Shown: positions 1 to 8,355, counted from the stretch's first letter. The stretch: 49,533 bases of DNA from CAZMHL01 sp045605445 (GCA_045605445.1 JAZUPZ010000022.1:1-49533), one strand, 5' to 3'. Numbers and translations: made by a program. Notes: generated by a model from the letters alone, not told the origin.

Positions 1-635
1 AAGCTAAGGCTCTTTATCACAGTCAGCACATAGATGAGAGTCCCGAAACCCGAGAACACCGAATGGTCTGCTCCTTTGCCTTTGCTGTGGGTGAGCAGAA
101 TGCATCGGGTGAGAGAATAGTTACCGCGCCTACCTGCGGGGCTGCAGGCGTTCTTCCCGCTGTTCTGTATTATCAACAGCAGAAGCACAGATTCAGCGAC
201 AGGGAGATAGTGCAGGCTCTTATTACCGCAGGAATTATCGGTAATTTAATAAAGACAAATGCTTCTATATCGGGCGCGGAGTGCGGTTGTCAGGCTGAGA
301 TCGGAAGCGCTTGTTCTATGGCTGCTGCCGCTCTTGGCGAGTTGTTTTCTTTAGACATCGATAAAATCGAATATGCCGCAGAGATCGCGATAGAGCATCA
401 TCTCGGGCTTACCTGCGATCCTATCTGCGGACTTGTGCAGATTCCCTGCATCGAAAGAAATGCTGTTGCGGCAATGAGGGCAATAAATGCAATTAACCTT
501 GCAAGCTTTTTATGGGACAGCAGAAAAATTTCTTTTGATAAAGTAGTAAAAACAATGAAAGAGACGGGGGATGATATGTCGTCTTCCTATAAAGAAACCT
601 CTGAGGCGGGCCTTGCAAAGCTTGACATCAATTAA
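1..635 (+). CDS. sdaA: L-serine dehydratase, iron-sulfur type, C-terminal part (5' end outside window)
   Basis: Deaminates L-serine to pyruvate and ammonia in the cytoplasm using a [4Fe-4S] cluster instead of PLP. The frame is open from the window edge (codons in phase from base 3), so the start lies upstream and only the alpha/catalytic part is visible. The family's cysteine-rich blocks are present: TCGAAGV near the start, then GAECGCQAEIGSAC, then CDPICGLVQIPCIERN, which supply the cluster ligands. The protein ends in a short hydrophilic tail. Whether it is the separate alpha subunit or the end of a fused alpha/beta protein cannot be told. The SGNH gene follows after 35 bp with no terminator between them, so they may be co-transcribed. 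Confidence 0.93.
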   Translation, partial: AKALYHSQHIDESPETREHRMVCSFAFAVGEQNASGERIVTAPTCGAAGVLPAVLYYQQQKHRFSDREIVQALITAGIIGNLIKTNASISGAECGCQAEIGSACSMAAAALGELFSLDIDKIEYAAEIAIEHHLGLTCDPICGLVQIPCIERNAVAAMRAINAINLASFLWDSRKISFDKVVKTMKETGDDMSSSYKETSEAGLAKLDIN

Positions 636-670
636 AAATAGTGCTAAACTTTGTCGGTGAGGTGCATAAA

Positions 671-1687
671 ATGAAACTTAATATAAATCAGATTAAAGAA
701 ATAACAAAAGGTGCCGTAAGAATAGAAGAAAATGAAGGCGTAGTTTCTTTTTACAGATTTACCAAAGAACAGGAAGAAATGTATAAAGAAAGAAGTGCTG
801 ACTTTTATAAAAAGACCTTTGCAACTGCAGGTGTGAAATTTCTCTTTGAAACTGATAGCGAATTTGTAAGATTAGCAGGAGCAATAGAATCAGGCTCTTC
901 AAGAAAGTATTATTCCATAGACGTTTTTGTTGACGGAACCCCTGTTGGCTATATAGATAATTTTGAAGGAACAGAATTTCCGAAGGATTATGCAAAGGTA
1001 GATTTACCGATGGGAGATTTTTCAAAAAGCATTGAGCTTGGCGAAGGCGAAAAAACAGTATGTATTCATCTTCCTTGGTCTGTTGCCATTAAGCTTAAGG
1101 AATTTTCTGTTGCTGACAGAGCTTTCGTTAAAGGTGTAAAAACAGAAAAGAAACTGCTTGCTTTTGGTGACTCGATAACTCATGGCTACGATGCACTCAG
1201 ACCTTCAAACAGATATATTTCAAGAATTGCAGATAGCCTTGATGCAGAAGAAATAAACAAGGCGATCGGCGGAGAATTTTTCTGGGAAGACCTTGCTAAA
1301 ACCAACGAGAATTTCACTCCCGACTACATAACCGTAGCATACGGTTCCAATGATTACGGTAGAAATCAAACAAAAGAGAGCTTTGAAAAAAATTGCAGAG
1401 GATTTTACAAAACCCTCAGTGAAAAATTTCCTTATGCAAAAATTTTTGCAATAACTCCTATATGGAGAGCAGAATATCATAAACCAAAAGCTATAGGCAA
1501 TTTTTTTGTGGTTGAAGAAACAATAAAAGAAATTGTGGAAAATCTTGAAAATGTAACATATATACACGGATTTAACCTTGTTCCTCATGATGAAAACTAT
1601 TTTGGTGATTTATTTCTTCATCCCAACGACAAGGGATTTGAACACTATTTTGAAAATCTGAATAAAAAGATAAAAGAGGCGTTGTAA
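671..1687 (+). CDS. SGNH/GDSL-family hydrolase (probable carbohydrate or acyl esterase)
   Basis: A 338-residue two-domain esterase. The first ~155 residues look like a beta-sandwich accessory domain; an SGNH fold follows, with the nucleophile block GDSIT (Ser168), the oxyanion block GSNDY, and a C-terminal LHPND block carrying the catalytic His (about residue 317). The layout resembles CE2/CE3-like acetyl-xylan and other carbohydrate esterases, but the substrate cannot be read from sequence. No signal peptide is visible, so it probably acts in the cytoplasm. The frame opens at a GTG at 641, but the ATG at 671 has the better ribosome-binding site (gtgaggtg, 656-663) and is preferred. A terminator overlaps the stop codon. 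Confidence 0.85.
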   Translation: MKLNINQIKEITKGAVRIEENEGVVSFYRFTKEQEEMYKERSADFYKKTFATAGVKFLFETDSEFVRLAGAIESGSSRKYYSIDVFVDGTPVGYIDNFEGTEFPKDYAKVDLPMGDFSKSIELGEGEKTVCIHLPWSVAIKLKEFSVADRAFVKGVKTEKKLLAFGDSITHGYDALRPSNRYISRIADSLDAEEINKAIGGEFFWEDLAKTNENFTPDYITVAYGSNDYGRNQTKESFEKNCRGFYKTLSEKFPYAKIFAITPIWRAEYHKPKAIGNFFVVEETIKEIVENLENVTYIHGFNLVPHDENYFGDLFLHPNDKGFEHYFENLNKKIKEAL

Positions 1688-1702
1688 ACGTCTCTTTTTT
1701 TG
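1672..1702 (+). terminator. Rho-independent terminator after the SGNH hydrolase
   Basis: An 11-bp stem (5' arm 1672-1682, 3' arm 1688-1698) with a 5-nt loop is followed by a run of T. It overlaps the last codons and the stop of the esterase gene. Confidence 0.8.
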
Positions 1703-1706
1703 TTTC

Positions 1707-1735
1707 TTGATAGTTTTTTAAAAAAGTGGTAAAAT
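1707..1735 (+). promoter_or_regulatory. Sigma-A promoter for the PfkB-family kinase
   Basis: TTGATA (1707-1712), a 17-nt spacer and TAAAAT (1730-1735), about 30 bp before the kinase start. Confidence 0.55.
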
Positions 1736-1764
1736 AATATCATTATATTAAAAGGAGCAGAAAT

Positions 1765-2691
1765 ATGATTCTTACGGTAACAGCGAATCCTACGATAGAC
1801 AGAGTTTATTTTGTTGAAAAATTTGAAATGGGCGAAGTTCACAGGCCGGAAAGGTTTACCCGTTCTGCGGGAGGAAAAGGTTTAAATGTTGCAAGAGTTG
1901 CAAAAATAATGGGAGGCGATACTGCTGCAATGGGGTTTGTGGGCGGATATGCCGGTGAGTTTGTAAAGGCTGACGTGGAAAGACAGGGAATACAAAACCT
2001 TTTTACTCAAATAAATGGTGAAACAAGAACCTGTGTAAACATATCCAACCAAAAGGGAAAATCGGGAGAAATTCTTGAAGCGGGACCTGTTGTTAAAGAT
2101 ATTGAAGCTGAAAGCTTTCTTAAGGAATTTGAAATAGCAGTAAAAAACAGCAACATTGTTTGTGTTTCCGGAAGCCTGCCAAAAGGTCTTGACAGTAATT
2201 TCTATATTCAGCTTGTAAAGGTTGCAAAAGAAAATAACAAAAAAATAATTGTAGATACCAGCGGTAAAACCCTTGAAGACATTCTTGATTCAAAGCCGTA
2301 TATGGTCAAGCCGAATAAATACGAGCTTTCACAGCTTATGGGCAGAGAAATAACAACTTATGATGATATTAAAAAAGCTCTTGATTTCCTGGCTGATAAA
2401 GGAATAGAAGTTCCTTTTATATCTCTTGGCAAAGACGGAGCGGCAGCACTTGTTGAAGGAAAGTATTATAAATTTTCAACTCCCGATATAAAAGTTGTAA
2501 ACACAGTTGGCTCGGGCGACAGTACAATTGCAGGAATATGTTTTGGTCTTGACAGCGGAAAAGATGTTGTTGAATCAATAAAGCTCGGAATGGCAGCAGG
2601 AACTGCCAATACACAGTTTGAACAGACCGGAATGGTTACCAAAGAGCTTGTGGAAGAATTTTATAGTCAGATTTATGCAGAAATAATGTAA
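1765..2691 (+). CDS. PfkB-family hexose-phosphate kinase (1-phosphofructokinase / tagatose-6-phosphate kinase type)
   Basis: Phosphorylates a sugar phosphate with ATP; closest in form to 1-phosphofructokinase (FruK) and tagatose-6-phosphate kinase (LacC). The N-terminus MILTVTANPTIDR is typical of this subfamily. A glycine-rich AGGKGLNVAR block follows, and the C-terminal ATP/anion-hole motif TVGSGDST carries the catalytic Asp at residue 252. Length (308) is normal for the family. The ATG at 1765 sits behind aaaggagc. It has its own promoter and no fructose PTS or regulator nearby, so the exact substrate is open. It is probably monocistronic, because the next feature is a new promoter and a riboswitch. 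Confidence 0.9.
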   Translation: MILTVTANPTIDRVYFVEKFEMGEVHRPERFTRSAGGKGLNVARVAKIMGGDTAAMGFVGGYAGEFVKADVERQGIQNLFTQINGETRTCVNISNQKGKSGEILEAGPVVKDIEAESFLKEFEIAVKNSNIVCVSGSLPKGLDSNFYIQLVKVAKENNKKIIVDTSGKTLEDILDSKPYMVKPNKYELSQLMGREITTYDDIKKALDFLADKGIEVPFISLGKDGAAALVEGKYYKFSTPDIKVVNTVGSGDSTIAGICFGLDSGKDVVESIKLGMAAGTANTQFEQTGMVTKELVEEFYSQIYAEIM

Positions 2692-2707
2692 AATATTGCA
2701 AATACTA

Positions 2708-2735
2708 TTGACAATATGAAATTTTAGTGTATAAT
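2708..2735 (+). promoter_or_regulatory. Sigma-A promoter for the glycine riboswitch/symporter transcript
   Basis: Perfect TTGACA (2708-2713), a 16-nt spacer and perfect TATAAT (2730-2735). The transcript would start near 2742, giving a leader of about 210 nt. Confidence 0.8.
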
Positions 2736-2775
2736 ATTGTTGTATCTCGTTGAAACTTTTAGAATTTTTAAAGAC

Positions 2776-2892
2776 TGAAAGTGAAGGGAACTCCGGAGAA
2801 TCTCGTTACAGAGTGCCGAAGGTGCAAGGCTTTTTAAAAGCTGAATCTCTCAGGCAAAAGGACGGAGCAGATTTTATTATAATTATGTCTGC
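2776..2892 (+). promoter_or_regulatory. Glycine riboswitch, single aptamer with a following ghost-like hairpin
   Basis: The conserved glycine-aptamer core is visible: gtgccgaaggtgcaagg, then aatctctcaggcaaaaggac. P1 can form between 2791-2795 (ctccg) and 2863-2867 (cggag). I find no second aptamer core on either side, so this is a singlet. A small hairpin (2867-2871 with 2888-2892) follows where a ghost aptamer would be expected. It precedes an AGCS-family amino acid/sodium symporter, a known target class of glycine riboswitches in Firmicutes. A terminator lies just downstream, so control is probably by transcription attenuation. Confidence 0.92.
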
Positions 2893-2904
2893 GTAAAAAT
2901 CCGG

Positions 2905-2930
2905 AGCCGTCTCAAACGAGACGGCTTTTT
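2905..2930 (+). terminator. Terminator of the glycine riboswitch expression platform
   Basis: gccgtctc (2906-2913) pairs with gagacggc (2918-2925) across an aaac loop and is followed by T residues. It lies between the aptamer and the symporter ribosome-binding site. Its 5' arm (2907-2912) can alternatively pair with 2860-2865, part of which is the 3' strand of aptamer P1. Confidence 0.85.
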
Positions 2931-2954
2931 AAATTATTTTTAGGAGGAGAAAAT

Positions 2955-4487
2955 ATGAGTAATTTTCTTGCAAAAGTTGCCGAAATAAATGGCGACATTA
3001 ACAGCGTCGTATGGGGCGCATTAGGACTTGTACTGCTTGTAGGAACAGGTGTTCTTGTAACAGTACTTACAAAATTTTTTCAGGTAACCCACGTTGGTTT
3101 GTGGTGGAAAAACACTATTGGAAGTCTTTTTAACAAAGAAGTAATCGGACATTCTGAAGACAAAAAATCAATTTCACCTTTCCAGGCGCTTTGTACTGCT
3201 CTTGCTGCTACTATCGGTGTTGGTAATATTGCCGGTGTTGCTGCAGCAATTTGCATCGGTGGCCCGGGTGCAGTTTTCTGGATGTGGCTTGCAGCTTTCT
3301 TTGGAATGATGACAAACTATTCCGAAAACGTTCTTGGAATTTATTACAGAAGAAGAAATGCCGACGGTGAATGGTGTGGCGGTGCTATGTACTATCTCGC
3401 TGACGGTCTTGGCTCAAAAAAAGGATGTAAAAATATAGGTAAGGTTCTTGCTTGGCTTTTCTGTATTTTTACACTTCTTGCATCTTTTGGTATTGGTGCA
3501 ATGGGTCAGATTAACAAAATTGTTGTTAACGTTGAATCTGCATTTAAAATTAACGCTCTTTCAGCTATTGAAGTGTTCGAAGGCGTAAGTCTTTATTCTG
3601 TAATTCTTGGTGTAATTTTAGTTGTTATCGCTGCTCTTATCACACTTGGCGGACTTAAGAGAATTGCATCTTTTGCTGAAAAAGTTGTTCCGTTCATGGT
3701 AGTGTTGTTTGTTGCAGGAAGTGTTATTCTTATCGGAATTAATTACGCTCAGATCATCCCAGCTTTCGCAGCTATTTTTAAATATGCATTTAATATTGAA
3801 GCAGTTGCAGGCGGAACTTTTGGTGCCTTTGTTGCAACAGTAGTTCAGCAGGGCTTCAAACGAGGCGTATTTTCAAACGAAGCAGGTCTTGGCTCATCTG
3901 TAATGGTACATTCAAACTCAAACGTAAAAGAACCTGTAAAACAGGGTATGTGGGGTATCTTCGAAGTATTTGCAGATACAATGGTTGTTTGCACAATTAC
4001 CGCTCTTGTTGTTTTAACATCAGGACTTTACAATCTGGAAACATTTACTCTCGCAGAGGGCGTTACCGATGCAACTTTGGTTGCCAATGCATTTGATTCT
4101 GTATTTGGTTTTGGTATAGGCTTTGGGGCAAAATTCGTTGCAATTGCAATTGCACTCTTTGCATTCACAACAGTACTTGGCTGGGATCACTACGGTACAA
4201 AAGCGTGGGAATATCTTTTTGGTACTAAAACAACAAAACTTTATAAGGTCATTCATCTTGTGACAATTATGTTTGGTGCTATTCTCACATCTTCACTTGC
4301 GTGGGATATCTCTGATACATTTAACGGACTTATGATGATTCCTAACCTTATTGGTGTTATTGTTCTTTCAGACCTTGTATGTAAAATTACAAAGAACTAC
4401 ATAGACAGAATAGTAAAAGGAAAAGATGTTAAGCCAATGCTTTCAGTTTTCCCTGAAGTTCAGGAAGAACAGGAAAAAGAACTTTAA
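2955..4487 (+). CDS. Sodium:alanine/glycine symporter (AGCS family)
   Basis: An integral membrane carrier of 510 residues that imports alanine or glycine with Na+. Many hydrophobic helices run through the protein. The family signature near FSNEAGLGSS, followed by a hydrophilic loop and the WGIFEVFADT segment, is clear, as is the early TIGVGNIAGVAAAI block. The start follows a strong ribosome-binding site (taggagga). A glycine riboswitch with a terminator precedes it, so glycine is the likely physiological substrate or signal, and it is probably transcribed alone. The C-terminal ~30 residues are charged and probably cytoplasmic. Confidence 0.95.
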   Translation: MSNFLAKVAEINGDINSVVWGALGLVLLVGTGVLVTVLTKFFQVTHVGLWWKNTIGSLFNKEVIGHSEDKKSISPFQALCTALAATIGVGNIAGVAAAICIGGPGAVFWMWLAAFFGMMTNYSENVLGIYYRRRNADGEWCGGAMYYLADGLGSKKGCKNIGKVLAWLFCIFTLLASFGIGAMGQINKIVVNVESAFKINALSAIEVFEGVSLYSVILGVILVVIAALITLGGLKRIASFAEKVVPFMVVLFVAGSVILIGINYAQIIPAFAAIFKYAFNIEAVAGGTFGAFVATVVQQGFKRGVFSNEAGLGSSVMVHSNSNVKEPVKQGMWGIFEVFADTMVVCTITALVVLTSGLYNLETFTLAEGVTDATLVANAFDSVFGFGIGFGAKFVAIAIALFAFTTVLGWDHYGTKAWEYLFGTKTTKLYKVIHLVTIMFGAILTSSLAWDISDTFNGLMMIPNLIGVIVLSDLVCKITKNYIDRIVKGKDVKPMLSVFPEVQEEQEKEL

Positions 4488-4493
4488 GATTAT

Positions 4494-4527
4494 AAAGAGG
4501 TACGATTTTGTTCGTACTTCTTTTTTG
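4494..4527 (+). terminator. Rho-independent terminator after the symporter
   Basis: gaggtacga (4497-4505) pairs with tcgtacttc (4512-4520), one G-U included, followed by a T-run. Confidence 0.85.
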
Positions 4528-4550
4528 CACAAAAATGGTTAATATAGTAC

Positions 4551-4579
4551 TTGTAAATTCTGATTTGATTTGATATACT
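4551..4579 (+). promoter_or_regulatory. Sigma-A promoter for the phosphoesterase/beta-helix pair
   Basis: TTGTAA (4551-4556), a 17-nt spacer and TATACT (4574-4579), about 40 bp before the phosphoesterase start. Confidence 0.55.
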
Positions 4580-4619
4580 TAACCAAAGGGAGAATAATCA
4601 AAGACAAAGGAGTAGAAAA

Positions 4620-5648
4620 ATGGAAAATTTAAAAGAATTTTTTGAACAGAAGTCAACGGATTTGGTTGGAAGCGCCGCAAATCCCAATACTCATCTTTAC
4701 AAGCTTGAAGACGGAACGGTTGTGCACAGAGTATATTTTGATACAAAAAAAGGCGGAGAAGAAAAGAATATTCTTTTTATTGCCGATACTCATCTTACAA
4801 CCTGGAACCTTAAGGATTTTGAAGAAAAAAATCCGGTTATTCTTGAAACAATTGATAAAAGAAGAAGCTCTTTTAGAAGAGAGGATGCTCTTTTAAATAC
4901 CGAGAAATTTATGAACTGGTCAACAATGTTCGATAAAACCATTGTTGGCGGTGACCTTATTGACTATCTTACCTGGGGCGGTCTTGAGTACATACAGCGA
5001 TATTTTTATGATAAGAATCCTGATACCCTTTTGCTTCTGGGTAGTCACGATACCTCAAGAATCACAGGTTACAAAAGTGAAATTGGCGATCCTACAACTC
5101 TTGAGTCAAGAGAAGAAATGGTTCAGAATGTATTAAAGACAGATATTTTCTATCACAGTGAAATTTTTGCAGACAGAGTTATGCTTATAGCTCTTAACAA
5201 CGGTCAGCATAAGTATTATGATTTTCAGGTTGAAAAATTAAAGGCTGATATAGAAAAGGCAAGAAAAGAAAATCTTGATATTTTCATTTTTCAGCACGAG
5301 CATATGGCAACCAATAACCCGGCTGAAAAGAGAATTAACGTTCTCTACGAAAATCTTAACTGGGCATTTAATATTCACGAACACGTTCTTGATTTCTGCG
5401 ATTCTCCTTATAAAATCGGCGGTCCCGGAACAGAAGGTCCTACACTTGAGGTTTACAATCTTATAAGAGAAAATGCAGATGTTATTAAAGGCGTTTTCTG
5501 CGGACACTGGCATAATGAAGCTTATACCGAAATTGTCGGATCATATATCAATGAAAATGGCGAAAGAAAAGAAAAAATGATACCGCAGTACATAGTTACT
5601 GCTGCAGCATATGAAAAGGGTCATATGATGGTAATAACTGTAAAATAA
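4620..5648 (+). CDS. Calcineurin-like metallophosphoesterase
   Basis: A 342-residue dinuclear-metal phosphoesterase. The metal-binding blocks appear in the expected order: IADTH (D-x-H) at about residues 55-60, GGDLID near 105, GSHD in place of the usual GNHE/D near 140, a His in FQHEH near 223, and the final GHWH near 292. The N-terminal 40 residues may be an accessory strand region. No signal peptide is seen. The GNHD-to-GSHD change puts Ser where Asn normally ligates metal. The ATG follows aaggag. The beta-helix gene starts 12 bp after the stop, so the two are almost certainly one operon. The substrate is unknown. Confidence 0.85.
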   Translation: MENLKEFFEQKSTDLVGSAANPNTHLYKLEDGTVVHRVYFDTKKGGEEKNILFIADTHLTTWNLKDFEEKNPVILETIDKRRSSFRREDALLNTEKFMNWSTMFDKTIVGGDLIDYLTWGGLEYIQRYFYDKNPDTLLLLGSHDTSRITGYKSEIGDPTTLESREEMVQNVLKTDIFYHSEIFADRVMLIALNNGQHKYYDFQVEKLKADIEKARKENLDIFIFQHEHMATNNPAEKRINVLYENLNWAFNIHEHVLDFCDSPYKIGGPGTEGPTLEVYNLIRENADVIKGVFCGHWHNEAYTEIVGSYINENGERKEKMIPQYIVTAAAYEKGHMMVITVK

Positions 5649-5659
5649 AGGGAAGTATT

Positions 5660-7156
5660 ATGTTAGAAGCAACAAAAGAAATATTGCTTGAAAATGATAG
5701 GCTTTATGAAAAAAGAAAAGCTGAAATAAGGGCAACCAAAAGCAATGTTAAAATAAAAGGGACAACTTATTACGTAAGTAATAAAGGCAATGACTGTAAT
5801 GACGGTTTAACCCCTGAAACTCCATGGAAGACCCTTGATAAAGTGTCAGATTACGAATTTAAGCCCGGAGACGGAGTTCTCTTAAAAAGAGGAGATTTGT
5901 TCCGTGGTGATATAAAAACTAAACCAAACGTTACTTATTCTGCCTACGGCGAAGGTGAAAAACCAAAACTTTACGGCTGGATTGAAGATATGGCAGATGA
6001 GTCTTTATGGGAAGAATATGACACAGAAAATCATATCTGGCAGTACACAAAAAGAATTCTTGACCCCGGAACTCTTGTTTTTAACGGCGGAGAGCTTCAC
6101 AGCAGAAAGCATATTCCGTCCTTCAGAAATATGCAGTATGTGCTGAGAAACGATATAAATACGCCTTTTGTTATGGCAACTCATATGGACAAAGAACTTG
6201 ATATTTTCTGGGAGTATACTGATACTTTTGATAATACTCCGTCAAAAGGGGAGGAATTTCCCGTTCCGGAGGTTGCAGATAAGCTTGGAAGCTTGTATTT
6301 AAAATGCAGTAAAGGTAATCCGGGAAAAGTTTTTGACAGCATTGAAGCAATTGCCAGACGTCCTGCTTTCGACTGTGGAAATAATGAAAATATCACAATA
6401 GATAATCTTTGCATTAAGTATTATCTTTTTGGTGCACGTGGCGGAGAAAAAATGTGCAAAGGACTTCACGTTTTAAATTGTGAAATTGCCTGGATTGGCG
6501 GAAATATAATGGACTACAGAGGAATTGACCCTAACTATCCTCCGGGAAAAAGAGGTTCTGTTACCCGTTTTGGTAATGGTATTGAGATTTATGGCGGATG
6601 CGATGATTATATCGTTGAAAACTGTCTTTTCTATCAGATTTACGATGCGGCAATAACGTTCCAGTTCAATACTGATAAAAAGGTTACAATGACAAATATA
6701 AATTATAAGGATAACGTTATAGAACATTGTGTTTACGGAATTGAATGGTTCCTTGATCAGCTTGACGGAGAGTCGGAAAGCTATATGGAAAATGTTGAAA
6801 TGAGCGGAAACATAATAAGGCTTTCGGGCTACGGTTGGGGACAGCAGAGACATAATACCGATACTCCTGCCCTTCTGAAAGGATGGAGTTACAGAAATAC
6901 AGCCCGTAACTTTGAAATTCATAACAATATTCTTGACAGATGTGCATACAGAATGATTCATCTTGTGGCATATAAAGATGAATATTGTCCCAAGTTGTAT
7001 GATAATACATATATTCAGTATCTTGGTCAGATGATAGGTCAGTATGGCGGAAATGAAATAAAAGAGCCTGAAATGCTTGTTTTTGACAATAATGCTGAAG
7101 AAACAATTCACAATATTGTTAAAGATGAAAATGCCAAAGTATATTTTATAAAATAA
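5660..7156 (+). CDS. Right-handed parallel beta-helix protein (pectate-lyase-like fold), no signal peptide
   Basis: A 498-residue protein with the entry signature of secreted beta-helix enzymes: YYVSNKGNDCNDGLTPETPWKTL at residues ~38-60 (quoted here only as its start, YYVSNKGNDCNDG), then a KPGDGVLLKRGD turn. Asn-rich coil turns such as IENNITID-like and YIVENCLFYQIYDAAI follow, typical of parallel beta-helix repeats. Relatives are usually polysaccharide lyases or glycosidases acting outside the cell, but this one begins with a charged helix and lacks a signal peptide or cell-wall anchor. It is translationally close to the upstream phosphoesterase. No catalytic residues can be assigned, so only the fold is called. 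Confidence 0.75.
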   Translation: MLEATKEILLENDRLYEKRKAEIRATKSNVKIKGTTYYVSNKGNDCNDGLTPETPWKTLDKVSDYEFKPGDGVLLKRGDLFRGDIKTKPNVTYSAYGEGEKPKLYGWIEDMADESLWEEYDTENHIWQYTKRILDPGTLVFNGGELHSRKHIPSFRNMQYVLRNDINTPFVMATHMDKELDIFWEYTDTFDNTPSKGEEFPVPEVADKLGSLYLKCSKGNPGKVFDSIEAIARRPAFDCGNNENITIDNLCIKYYLFGARGGEKMCKGLHVLNCEIAWIGGNIMDYRGIDPNYPPGKRGSVTRFGNGIEIYGGCDDYIVENCLFYQIYDAAITFQFNTDKKVTMTNINYKDNVIEHCVYGIEWFLDQLDGESESYMENVEMSGNIIRLSGYGWGQQRHNTDTPALLKGWSYRNTARNFEIHNNILDRCAYRMIHLVAYKDEYCPKLYDNTYIQYLGQMIGQYGGNEIKEPEMLVFDNNAEETIHNIVKDENAKVYFIK

Positions 7157-7157
7157 C

Positions 7158-7188
7158 AAAAAAGTCTGAATTATTCAGGCTTTTTTTA
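7158..7188 (+). terminator. Rho-independent terminator after the beta-helix gene
   Basis: gtctgaa (7164-7170) and ttcaggc (7174-7180) form a stem with a 3-nt loop, followed by seven T. Confidence 0.85.
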
Positions 7189-7196
7189 TTGTGGTT

Positions 7197-7225
7197 TTGA
7201 CAAATCATTTTAAATATGATAATAT
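7197..7225 (+). promoter_or_regulatory. Sigma-A promoter for the DtxR-family regulator
   Basis: TTGACA (7197-7202), a 17-nt spacer and TAATAT (7220-7225), about 30 bp before the start codon. Confidence 0.6.
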
Positions 7226-7255
7226 AAATTTAACAGATTTAAGAGGTATGTAATT

Positions 7256-7630
7256 ATGAGAATTAAAGAATCAGCTGAAAATTATCTTGAAGCCATATTG
7301 ATGATAAAAAAAGAAAAGGGCTTTGTCAGAAGTATCGACGTTGCAAACGAACTTGGTTTTACAAAGCCAAGTGTTTCTGTTGCTATGAAGCATTTTCGTG
7401 AAGAAGAATATATTACAATTGATGAAGACGGGAGAATCAGTTTAACCGAAAAAGGACTGAAGATAGCCGAGGGCGTTTTTGAAAGACATGAGGTTATTGC
7501 AAAAGCGCTTATTCTTCTTGGGGTTGATGAAGAAACAGCTTATGAGGACAGTTGTAAGATAGAACACGATATAAGCGATAAAAGCTTTGAAAAGTTAAAA
7601 GAATTTTTAATAAAAAATGCAGATAACTGA
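7256..7630 (+). CDS. DtxR/MntR-family metal-dependent transcriptional regulator
   Basis: A 124-residue metal-responsive repressor. Residues 1-65 form the winged helix-turn-helix (SAENYLEAIL, then SIDVANELGFTKPSVSVAMK as recognition region, then a wing ending in LTEKG). Residues ~70-120 are the metal-binding dimerisation domain, with the conserved RHEVI and an EHDIS stretch carrying the usual His/Glu ligands. It lacks the C-terminal SH3-like domain of DtxR, so it is of the short MntR type. No transporter is adjacent, so its regulon is not evident; manganese or iron is the likely effector. The stop codon lies in the loop of a terminator shared with the convergent alarmone synthetase gene. Confidence 0.9.
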   Translation: MRIKESAENYLEAILMIKKEKGFVRSIDVANELGFTKPSVSVAMKHFREEEYITIDEDGRISLTEKGLKIAEGVFERHEVIAKALILLGVDEETAYEDSCKIEHDISDKSFEKLKEFLIKNADN

Positions 7631-7648
7631 AATTATCTGCATTTTTTT
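7612..7648. terminator. Bidirectional terminator between dtxR-like and alarmone synthetase genes
   Basis: tgcagataa (7618-7626) pairs with ttatctgca (7633-7641). An A-run precedes and a T-run follows, so it can serve both convergent genes. The regulator's TGA (7628-7630) is in the loop. Confidence 0.85.
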
Positions 7649-7649
7649 G

Positions 7650-8324
7650 TTATTCGTCTGAAAGCGCCAGAGCACGAAGCCCGTCCATTTTTTTGTCAAG
7701 TTCTGCGCTTAAGTTTGCACAGTATAAAAGCTCGTCTGCCATTTTTTCCGTGAATGTGAAGTCTTTTTTGTATCTGAGCTGATGCTCAAGACTTGCCCAG
7801 AAATCCATTGCAATGGTGCGGAGTTGAATTTCAACCCTCATCTGTTTTTTCTCGTGAGCAAGAAAAATTGGCACACTTACAATTAAATGAAGACTTCTGT
7901 AACCGTTGGGCTTCGGGTTCTTTATGTAATCCTTTGCTTCAATGAGAGTAAGGTCATCCTGCTTCAAAAGGGCGTGGGCAAGGGTATAAACGTCTTCTGA
8001 AAAAGAACACACAACTCTTATTCCTGCAATGTCGTTTAAATTAGCCTCAATCGAATTCAAGGTAAGGGGAAGGTCTTTTTTCTCAAGCTTTTCCTTTATG
8101 CTCATCGGACTTTTAAGCCTTGTTTTTATGCTGCTTATGGGATTCCTGTCCAATCTCAGGGAGAACTCTTCGTTTAAAACATTAAACTTCGTTTCTATTT
8201 CCATCATGGCACATTTGTAATAAGACATAAGCTTTGAATAGTTGTTGAATTGAAACTTCGCATTTTCCGCGTTGTTAAGAAAGGTTTCAAACTGCTGTCT
8301 TATTTCATCCTGTCTTTTTTTCAT
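7650..8324 (-). CDS. Small alarmone synthetase (RelA/SpoT domain only, YwaC/RelP-like)
   Basis: Makes (p)ppGpp from ATP and GTP/GDP. It is a single RelA/SpoT synthetase domain of 224 residues without hydrolase, TGS or ACT domains. Visible synthetase blocks are DIAGIRVVCSF, KDYIKNPKPNGYRSLHL, and VEIQLRTIAMDFWASLEH with the catalytic Glu. The PKPNGYRSLHLI wording and the preceding helix (YKCAMMEIETKFNVL) recall Bacillus YwaC/RelP rather than YjbM/RelQ. A C-terminal helical segment would support oligomerisation. The ATG follows aaaaggagatt. It is monocistronic, with its own promoter. Small alarmone synthetases are usually controlled by transcription under envelope or other stress. Confidence 0.93.
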   Translation of the reverse strand: MKKRQDEIRQQFETFLNNAENAKFQFNNYSKLMSYYKCAMMEIETKFNVLNEEFSLRLDRNPISSIKTRLKSPMSIKEKLEKKDLPLTLNSIEANLNDIAGIRVVCSFSEDVYTLAHALLKQDDLTLIEAKDYIKNPKPNGYRSLHLIVSVPIFLAHEKKQMRVEIQLRTIAMDFWASLEHQLRYKKDFTFTEKMADELLYCANLSAELDKKMDGLRALALSDE

Positions 8325-8355
8325 GGTAATCTCCTTTTAAAATTCATCACTTATA

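Noticed and set aside
6473..7159. A 228-codon antisense reading frame in the beta-helix gene
   Set aside because: The coding strand has a clear family match; the antisense frame has unlikely composition and ends inside the terminator region.
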